Shown: piece by piece, positions 35,543 to 41,322 of the stretch
Layout of the letters: each line of letters opens with the position of its first letter
How positions within the stretch are numbered: position 1 is the stretch's first letter
DNA from: JAJPHW01 sp963771505
GTDB lineage: Bacteria > Acidobacteriota > Terriglobia > Terriglobales > Acidobacteriaceae
NCBI GenBank assembly: GCA_963771505.1
Contig: CAVYTO010000002.1
Span: 434,001-498,000, forward strand
Reading direction: 5' to 3'
Length of the DNA: 64,000 nucleotides
Notes under the pieces: generated by a model
The model's input: only the letters and a program-made list of their open reading frames with translations
The model's database searches: none
What the model was told of the DNA's origin: nothing
Program-made: the position numbers and the translations under genes

Positions 35543-35671
35543 TTGACTTTGCTTGTCTACACCTATTGATCTATAAGCAACTACAACTATTTAGGGGATG
35601 CTCATCGCGGCAGAGTATCCCCTCTTTTGCCCTAGTTTGACAGTGTGTTGGGCATAATTCTGACATAACTT
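35487..35671. repeat. 185-bp left-arm direct repeat, copy 1
   Basis: tRNA fragment plus 129 bp that recur at 36615-36799 with only about three or four mismatches. The shared arm contains a hairpin, AGGGGATGCTC and GAGTATCCCCT (about 35593-35623), and ends with TTGGGCATAATTCTGACATA (35648-35667), which has an inverted near-copy at 38671-38690. Confidence 0.9.
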
Positions 35672-35796
35672 TGCGCCTGAATAGCGCCACTTAAAAAAAC
35701 CAGAAAAACCAACTGCGTGCAGCGGTAGTGAGTGTAATGCGCTTCTGGCGCGGAATTGCGGTGGTAGAATCGGCGAGAAGCTCGGAGGATATCTAG

Positions 35797-36264
35797 ATGC
35801 GCAAGTTCGTGCTGTGCTTGTTCGCTTTGATGTCGGTGTCCTGGGTGAACGGGTTCGCTCAAGTCCCACAGTGGAAAGTGATCAAAGAATTTAGCATCTC
35901 TAATAGCAACACCCCAGTCCCAGCAACCCTGCTTTTCACTCCGGAAGTACAAGGTGTGTACCGCGTTAACGCTTATTTAGGGGTGACCACTTCTATCTCA
36001 GAGAACACCACATGGGCTGAGCACGTAAATTGGACGGACCTTACAGGCGTGCAAGGAGGTGTGACCTTGGAGATAACTTTGAATAGCGGTAGCAACTATC
36101 AATCAGTTACGCAAGTGTTCAGTCCAAAAGTTGGTACACAAGTGACGTTCGTCATGGAATCTTCGCTGCCACCTCCAACAGATGCGACATATACCACGGC
36201 CGTCGCCATCGAGAAATTGATGAAATCAAGAACGACCCCGTTAGGCGCATTCGACGAGAGATAA
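35797..36264 (+). CDS. Exported protein of unknown function, cargo of element A
   Basis: 155 residues with a signal peptide (FVLCLFALMSVSWVNGFAQ). The mature part is rich in Thr, Ser and Val and looks beta-stranded (LLFTPEVQGVYRVNAYLG and GVTLEITLNSGSNYQSVTQV). I recognise no family. GGAGG lies 12 bases before the ATG. The stop codon lies inside the first bases of the 115-bp repeat, so coding sequence and repeat are joined as in a cassette. Confidence 0.65.
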   Translation: MRKFVLCLFALMSVSWVNGFAQVPQWKVIKEFSISNSNTPVPATLLFTPEVQGVYRVNAYLGVTTSISENTTWAEHVNWTDLTGVQGGVTLEITLNSGSNYQSVTQVFSPKVGTQVTFVMESSLPPPTDATYTTAVAIEKLMKSRTTPLGAFDER

Positions 36265-36375
36265 AACGAGGGAGCCGGAAACGAAGGAAAACGGCTCCCC
36301 CGCGGGAAGCTCGCCTGGATGTCTTTCTAAGGAGGTGGCGAGCCGTCCCGAACTTATTTGGTCCGCATCGCTCGC
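36261..36375. repeat. 115-bp hairpin repeat, copy 1
   Basis: Recurs at 37196-37310 with few differences. Hairpin one: GGGAGCCG and CGGCTCCC, an 8-bp perfect stem. Hairpin two: GGGAAGCTCGCC and GGCGAGCCGTCCC, separated by about 21 bases. It may be a terminator, a structured RNA or a recombination site. Confidence 0.9.
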
Positions 36376-36614
36376 AAGATTTTCTCTCGCGCTGCTTTTG
36401 CATCAGCCACGAATTGCGCCGAGCTATCGCGGCTACGTCCTCAGTGCGTTTCGCGCGATTCGCGCTTGGTGTTTCTATAGGCTGACCCACAACGATGCGC
36501 TTGTTTAGGGGGGAACGCACCCAAGCTGCCGCCAGCGCGGGCTATCTCGGTGATCGCTTCAAGCAATAAGCCTGTGGTGAACTAAACTGCCATCACTTCA
36601 AGACTTAAGATTGT

Positions 36615-36670
36615 TGGTGCCGGGAACAGGCCTTGAACCTGCACGCCTTTAGGGCACTGGATCCTAAGTC
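36615..36670 (-). pseudogene. tRNA-Leu 3' fragment (between elements A and B)
   Basis: 56 bp identical to the fragment at 35487, including its substitution against the intact tRNA. The bases just left of it (ATTGT) are shared with the intact tRNA at 38695 but not with the outermost copy, as expected if they belong to the elements. Confidence 0.85.
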
Positions 36671-36799
36671 TTGACTTTGCTTGTCTACACCTATTGATCT
36701 ATAAGCAACTACAATTATTTAGGGGATGCTCCTCGCGGCAGAGTATCCCCTCTTTTACCCTAGTTTGACAGTGTGTTGGGCATAATTCTGACATAACTT
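36615..36799. repeat. 185-bp left-arm direct repeat, copy 2
   Basis: Second copy of the 35487-35671 repeat. It ends at ACATAACTT, after which elements A and B share nothing until the 115-bp repeat. Confidence 0.9.
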
Positions 36800-36812
36800 C
36801 TGAGGAAAAAAG

Positions 36813-37157
36813 TTATGGAACGAACCTGGCTATATCATTTTCCGTCGCGCCCGCCTTTCCAATTACCTTGTCTTGCCAGAAGAACATGTCTGAAGATGTC
36901 AGTCTTAGTCGCCTGCCGAGTACAACGTACCCGACATGAAAAGACACATAGGCAAGACCCAAAAAGATCGCAAGCACTGAATCGTGCCGAGACCAATTCT
37001 GCTGCCTATCGACTAGCGCGAAGAGCCCCCAAACACACAGGCTATTGAAGACTATTAGGCACAGATACAACGACAACGCCAATTTTCGTTTCCGTCGCAA
37101 GACACCCTGCTTTGTCATGGTAGCGATCAGCCCTGTCCCATAATCCCACCAAGCCAC
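36813..37157 (-). CDS. Small membrane protein, cargo of element B
   Basis: 114 residues from GTG, or about 101 from the ATG at 37118. A basic stretch (QGVLRRKRKLA) precedes two membrane helices: LSLYLCLIVFNSLCVWGLFA and SVLAIFLGLAYVSFHVGYVV. I recognise no family. It is on the opposite strand to the TIR gene, between the left arm and the 115-bp repeat. A membrane partner beside a TIR effector would be of interest, but no link is shown by sequence. Confidence 0.5.
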   Translation of the reverse strand: MAWWDYGTGLIATMTKQGVLRRKRKLALSLYLCLIVFNSLCVWGLFALVDRQQNWSRHDSVLAIFLGLAYVSFHVGYVVLGRRLRLTSSDMFFWQDKVIGKAGATENDIARFVP

Positions 37158-37195
37158 TCAAAATCCAAATATTTTCGAGCTGCAATCCATGAGAA

Positions 37196-37310
37196 ATAAA
37201 ACGAGGGAGCCGGAAACGAAGGAAAACGGCTCCCCCGCGGGAAGCTCGCCTGGATGTCTTTCTAAGAAGGTGGCGAGCCGTCCCGAACTTATTTAGTTCG
37301 CATCGCTCGC
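37196..37310. repeat. 115-bp hairpin repeat, copy 2
   Basis: Same two hairpins as at 36261-36375, with a handful of substitutions, for example TCTAAGAAGG in place of TCTAAGGAGG in the second loop. Confidence 0.9.
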
Positions 37311-37695
37311 GTGAGCACTTTGCGGCGCCCGTAGCGCGTCCACGCTCATGTGATCGAGTCTATACGCACTGCGAATCGCGCCTTGGAACACTGGACAAGC
37401 TATCCAGAGTCCTGACGCGAGGCATCTATTCATGCTGGTTGCGGGTGGCTTATGTCAGGATTATGGGTGTTTGGGGGAAGCCCCATCCTAACGGTTAGGC
37501 GTTTAGTAGCTAGTGACTTGTGGGGTTTTAAACTTTAAGCCACTATCGATTCATGGATCACAAATTTGGGCAGGCTGCCGTAACAAACGCGCTCCAGCGC
37601 CAATTAAACAATCTAGCCGAGAGTCAGAGGTCTGAACCTGTTTCCGCGTTAGGCTTCTTACCGTCGCCTGAACCTTGTCACAAGCGAGCTGTCCA
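37311..37695. other. Non-coding stretch before the TIR gene
   Basis: About 385 bp with no gene or strong signal I can support. It presumably holds the TIR gene's promoter. Confidence 0.4.
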
Positions 37696-38589
37696 ATGCC
37701 GTTAACACCATCGCAGCGGATCGCGCTGATGAAGGAAATTTCACGAAGCCTGGGCGCCGAATCTTGGGCGATCGTTGAAGCAACGCTAAGACAATTCTCT
37801 CTGCCGCAGAGTGAAGAGTGGAACGGCACACTTGAAAGCTATGTTCTGCGCATGATCGCAGATGCAGACGACGCGACACTGGTTGACCTCGCGGCGCATG
37901 TTGGGCATCAATTTGAATCAGCAGAAGTCCCTTTGCGTGTTGATCCGCCCTTCTGGCAGAAAGCGATGCTTCGTGTTTTTATGACTCATTTGTCGAGTCA
38001 CAGGGATTACGCAGCCGAACTCCAGGCAGAACTTCTAGAATTCGGAATTTCGTCTTTCGTCGCCCACAACGATATAGAGCCGACGACAGAATGGCAAACG
38101 CAGATCGAGACAGCCCTCGCTACCTGCGACTCGCTCGTTGCGCTCATGCACAGTAAGTTCCGCATGAGCAATTGGACAGATCAAGAGATTGGCTTCGCGA
38201 TGGGGCGCGGCGTTCCGGTTTTTTCGGTTCGACTCGGAGAAACACCTTACGGGTTCATCGGAAAATTTCAAGCCTTCAATGGACACGACAAGACTACCGC
38301 TGAACTTGCTCGCGAACTATTCGATACTTATCGAAAGAGCAAGCAAACAAAACACAGAATGAGTGAGGGGCTTGTTGAGCTGTTTGAAGAGAGCAATAAC
38401 TTTGCTGATGCCAAATTGCGAGTGGGCTATTTGGAAGAATTAGATACGTGGACACCGTCTTTCTCCAACCGTATCCGAACAGCGGTAGAGAACAATTCTC
38501 AGATTTTCGGTTCGTGGGGAGTTCCAGAACGCGTCAAGGCACTGCTAGAAAAATGGCCGATGAAAGTTGTCAACGGGCGCAAGCGATGA
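37696..38589 (+). CDS. TIR-domain protein, probable anti-phage effector
   Basis: 297 residues. Residues about 1-80 are an all-helical module (SQRIALMKEISRSLGAESWA), similar in kind to N-terminal helical domains found on abortive-infection effectors. Residues about 91-215 are a TIR domain: MLRVFMTHLSSHRDYAAELQ, the SFVAHNDIEPTTEWQTQI loop, CDSLVALMHSKF and SNWTDQEIGFAMGRGVPVFS. E164 in WTDQE is at the position of the catalytic glutamate of NAD-cleaving TIRs. The C-terminal 80 residues are helical and unrecognised. ATG at 37696; a TTG at 37675 is possible. It is the main cargo of element B. NADase activity is inferred from family. Confidence 0.85.
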   Translation: MPLTPSQRIALMKEISRSLGAESWAIVEATLRQFSLPQSEEWNGTLESYVLRMIADADDATLVDLAAHVGHQFESAEVPLRVDPPFWQKAMLRVFMTHLSSHRDYAAELQAELLEFGISSFVAHNDIEPTTEWQTQIETALATCDSLVALMHSKFRMSNWTDQEIGFAMGRGVPVFSVRLGETPYGFIGKFQAFNGHDKTTAELARELFDTYRKSKQTKHRMSEGLVELFEESNNFADAKLRVGYLEELDTWTPSFSNRIRTAVENNSQIFGSWGVPERVKALLEKWPMKVVNGRKR

Positions 38590-38670
38590 AGTTTCCAAAT
38601 AAGAAAGCGCACTGGACCATGAATCCCGTGCTCCGCCGCAACAGCGCGCCAGCGCGCAGTTCGGGCCCAC

Positions 38671-38690
38671 TATGTCACAGTTATGCCCAA
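38671..38690. repeat. Inverted near-copy of the left-arm end
   Basis: TATGTCACAGTTATGCCCAA is the reverse complement of the arm end TTGGGCATAATTCTGACATA (35648-35667 and 36776-36795) at 18 of 20 positions. Its placement just outside the tRNA suggests recombinase arm-binding sites. Confidence 0.6.
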
Positions 38691-38694
38691 TTGT

Positions 38695-38780
38695 TGGTGC
38701 CGGGAACAGGACTTGAACCTGCACGCCTTTAGGGCACTGGATCCTAAGTCCAGCGCGTCTGCCAATTCCGCCATCCCGGC
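38695..38780 (-). tRNA. tRNA-Leu(UAG)
   Basis: 86 nt including an encoded CCA. The acceptor stem GCCGGGA pairs with TCCCGGC; anticodon stem-loop CTGGA-CTTAGGA-TCCAG gives anticodon TAG; a long variable arm and T loop TTCAAGT identify tRNA-Leu. A -10-like TATAAT lies on the minus strand at 38803-38808. This upstream promoter region belongs to the island side, next to the integrase remnant. All neighbouring fragments derive from this gene. Confidence 0.96.
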
Positions 38781-38808
38781 GAGGAGTTAAGTGGTTGAGT
38801 CCATTATA

Positions 38809-38992
38809 TCAATTGATCGCAACCGGATTTTCTGAATGCGACACCGTGACCGAATCGGGACCGAGATTGGACGTGGCCGGGCCTCGGCTCATTCGACGTG
38901 CTGCCAATCGCAAATCGCCTTCATCGACAATATCGTAGCGTTTGAATACGCTATGGTCTTATGACCGCTGATTTGCATAGCAACACTCTGTC
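38809..38992 (-). pseudogene. Tyrosine recombinase (integrase) C-terminal remnant
   Basis: On the minus strand QSVAMQISGHKT is followed, after a one-base frame shift, by SVFKRYDIVDEGDLRLAARR and a stop at 38809-38811. The H-x-x box (SGHKT) and the catalytic tyrosine in FKRYDIV are the conserved end of phage-type integrases. The 5' part is missing where an IS end begins at 38993. The stop lies 29 bp from the tRNA-Leu 5' end, the standard place of an integrase beside its attachment site. Confidence 0.8.
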
Positions 38993-39285
38993 TGACCTGC
39001 CCCCAGCTTACAACCCTCCCTGTTCGGTTTGAGCCGGGATGGGGAGCACGAGGGGCAAGGGATGGCGTTTGAGTCCCTTGTCTCTCGCCCAGCTGTGTAG
39101 AAGGTTGCTGCCTGCGCTGTAAATTCTTTCGGTGTTTTGTATGCCAAAATGCTGTGCGGACGCTCTTCGTTGTACTCTTTCCGCCACGCCGCAATTTTGC
39201 GTCGTGCATCGAACAAGTCCTGAAACCAACTCAGGTTCAAACACTCGACATACCCACTCCCCCTTCCTTTCCCTGAAATCATACT
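38993..39285 (-). pseudogene. IS3-family transposase remnant
   Basis: The segment VECLNLSWFQDLFDARRKIA then WRKEYNEERPHSILAYKTPK is the C-terminal end of an IS3-type integrase-core transposase. The terminal sequence TGACCTGCCCCCAGC at 38993 looks like the element's inverted-repeat end and abuts the broken integrase. Upstream parts of the transposase and the other end are gone. Confidence 0.75.
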
Positions 39286-39329
39286 CAGCTTTGTTCGGAA
39301 ATCGGGGAGCAGGTCAATTCGACGAAGGC

Positions 39330-40025
39330 TCAGTTGCAATATTCTTGTTGGTTTAACCTTCTGTTTGCGGTCAGCCAGTCGGCCAGGATTGCCGCATTTT
39401 CCTGCGAGAGATCGATAATTTCGCCTCCGGCGGCACCATAGCTGCGCGTCCAAAGCACCCGCATCTGGATATCCAGTGCTTTCTCCATTTTCGGGAGCGA
39501 CAGACTGAATGCCAACACATCATTGATCGCGAGCGTTTCCTTGGCGCACACTCCAACGCCCTTATGGCCGATATCTGTCACGGTTAAGGCGATTGCCCTG
39601 CCGTCGTCGGCGTAAGCTGTGAGAGAACTCATCACGGCCACGCGGGCTTTTAGACGACGATCCCGCAACATTTTCGAATACGCAACTTTGAGATGCTTCA
39701 CGGCGGAATCGACCGCCAGCGGCTTCTTGAGGACAACGTCAACGAAGGGCACGGTCTCACCCAGGGCCGATGAGATCGCCATAACCGTCGTTCCCGACTT
39801 AGAAGAGTGGCCTAGTTTATTGAGCAGTTCTCCGCAAGAGACAGTGTTTTGGAGATCGAGTACCAGAAGGTCTACGCTTCTTCCAGACAACATACCAAAC
39901 GCATCGTATGGGTTCGCACAAACGTGAGTTGATATCGACAGTTCCTGGAGAAATCCGCTCATCAAAGTGATCACCGCTGCATCCTGGGAAACGAGCAAGC
40001 ATTCAAACGCCATGTCAGGTGTCAC
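39330..40025 (-). CDS. Receiver-like plus PilZ-domain protein
   Basis: 231 residues from GTG at 40025 (GGAG eight bases upstream). Residues about 5-115 resemble a response-regulator receiver (FECLLVSQDAAVITLMSGFL, VDLLVLDLQN, VVLKKPLAV), probably degenerate. The C-terminal 110 residues resemble PilZ: RRLKARVAVMSSLTAYA has an RxxxR motif, but the following DxSxxG motif reads DIGHKG, lacking serine. Binding of c-di-GMP is therefore uncertain. No neighbour on the same strand. Confidence 0.65.
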   Translation of the reverse strand: MTPDMAFECLLVSQDAAVITLMSGFLQELSISTHVCANPYDAFGMLSGRSVDLLVLDLQNTVSCGELLNKLGHSSKSGTTVMAISSALGETVPFVDVVLKKPLAVDSAVKHLKVAYSKMLRDRRLKARVAVMSSLTAYADDGRAIALTVTDIGHKGVGVCAKETLAINDVLAFSLSLPKMEKALDIQMRVLWTRSYGAAGGEIIDLSQENAAILADWLTANRRLNQQEYCN

Positions 40026-40400
40026 AGATGAATCTCCTTGGACCGGGGAACCTGCACAACCGGAAAATTTCACCCGTTCAGACTCTGAAGCACTGCACGC
40101 GGGATGCCACAACCACCTACTTCGAAACTAGCTTGGTTATGGAAACGGCGACAGGCGGTACTTGGCGGGTGTGTACGATTTCGTGACGCACCGTGCAGAT
40201 TTTGAACGTGTGAATCTCGTCCATTTTGGCGCCCAAGCTGGCCAACGTGCTGATCTACATGGAGGATCGAAAGTCCAACGGCGTGGCAGCTTGCATGCTT
40301 AGTGACTTATGAACGCAGGATATATTGGGACGGCCAAAACCACGTCTTCCGCGGACAGACGTCGCATTGATGCTCCTCCCGCGACCCGTAGTGCTGAGAG
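40026..40400. other. Non-coding stretch between PilZ and hypothetical genes
   Basis: About 375 bp. I see no supportable gene, RNA or repeat in it; it lies between two minus-strand genes. Confidence 0.4.
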
Positions 40401-40883
40401 CTAGTTGCACACGATCATATTTTGCGTCACGCCCTGGAGGCTTAGTACGGAGTTCGCAGCCAACGGAACGCTCCACAGCTTGCTATGCCGCTTACGCAGG
40501 TAGTATGAGGCTAGCAAAGAAATAGATGACTTGGCCGCAGCAACCTCATAACTTCGTGCCACAGTAGGGTGAGTTCCATATAGGTAGGCCGACTCGACTT
40601 CTTTATTGCAAACTCCTGTCTTCCCCGCTAACCAATTCTGCCTTGCAAACAATGTGGTGTATGAGTCGGCGAAGGTGCTGGCCGTAGAGATCACAGCCAA
40701 ACTCAGAAAAGTGGCATCGATCGTCCTAGGCTTCTCAACCTGCAGTATCGGTGCCGAATTCGTCGACTCAAGCATGAAGTCGTTAGGCACCCCAACCGGG
40801 TTAGGCGCATCGGGAAGGCCTGATGCCGCGGAAACGCCGACTAGCAGCAGAATGGCAAACATCATGTATGAAATCGATTTCAC
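40401..40883 (-). CDS. Exported protein of unknown function
   Basis: 160 residues from GTG at 40883 (AGGAG seven bases upstream). A signal peptide (MMFAILLLVGVSAASG) is followed by a short proline-rich start (LPDAPNPVGVP) and a region with an amphipathic or membrane-like helix (FLSLAVISTASTFADSYTT). No family recognised. The LPDAP motif after signal cleavage is common in acidobacterial exported proteins in my recollection; treat as weak. Confidence 0.6.
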   Translation of the reverse strand: MKSISYMMFAILLLVGVSAASGLPDAPNPVGVPNDFMLESTNSAPILQVEKPRTIDATFLSLAVISTASTFADSYTTLFARQNWLAGKTGVCNKEVESAYLYGTHPTVARSYEVAAAKSSISLLASYYLRKRHSKLWSVPLAANSVLSLQGVTQNMIVCN

Positions 40884-41322
40884 AATATTTCTCCTGGTTG
40901 CATCCAGTCTTGCCAGCTTGCACTCTTCGCTGTTTGCTCGATGCAACATGAGGTGAGCTTACCTAGGTACATGTCCTGTTGCCAATCGCTAGAAGGTAAT
41001 GGTAAGTAATAGCCCGCGGTAACCACTCGTTTGTGTCATTCGTCGCCGCGCTCACTTGTGCTCCCTATCGTGTCTTTCCGGAAAACATTCTCATAGCACG
41101 CCGGTTCGAATCCGCAGGGCGACGTGCTTCTTGAATGTTCGGAATCTGAACGGACTGTACGAATAGAGTGCATGGCAGGGATCAGTTGTCCGTGCAAAAG
41201 ATCGTTTTTCCCACGAACTAGAACATTCAGGTTTGGCAAGCGGTGTGCGTTACGTGTTTGAGCAAGACTCCGCCCTCATTGTTGCTCTCGGGCAGAGTTG
41301 ATTTTATTCACGAGGTGTCCTT
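40884..41322. other. Divergent intergenic region before the VCBS protein
   Basis: About 440 bp between divergent genes. No clear promoter or RNA. A short T-loop-like sequence near 41100 is discussed among the rejected items. Confidence 0.4.

Larger units (their letters stand above)
35543..36670. mobile_element. Small tRNA-Leu-integrated element A (about 1.1 kb)
   Basis: Bounded by tRNA-Leu 3' fragments with the common core TCCTAAGTC on both sides. It contains the conserved left arm, one cargo gene (35797-36264), the 115-bp hairpin repeat (36261-36375) and about 240 bp with no gene I can support. It encodes no integrase, so mobilisation would need a recombinase in trans. The limits follow from the repeats; the mechanism is inferred. 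Confidence 0.65.
36671..38750. mobile_element. Small tRNA-Leu-integrated element B (about 2.1 kb) with TIR cargo
   Basis: Bounded by the tRNA-Leu 3' fragment at 36615-36670 and the intact tRNA-Leu gene. It shares the left arm and 115-bp repeat with element A but carries different cargo: a small membrane protein (minus) and a TIR-domain protein (plus). A 20-bp inverted near-copy of the left-arm end lies beside the tRNA (38671-38690). No integrase is encoded. Confidence 0.65.

Noticed and set aside
35487..36670. The two tRNA-Leu 3' copies as functional tRNA genes
   Set aside because: Sequence identity ends in the anticodon loop and no D arm or 5' acceptor strand follows.
40255..40525. Short frames on both strands in the 40.0-40.4 kb gap
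   Set aside because: Arginine-rich, no ribosome site or domain, and partly antisense to the exported hypothetical protein.
41095..41125. GGTTCGAATCC, a tRNA T-loop-like sequence
   Set aside because: Flanks pair at only three of five T-stem positions and no acceptor stem, anticodon arm or CCA can be built around it.
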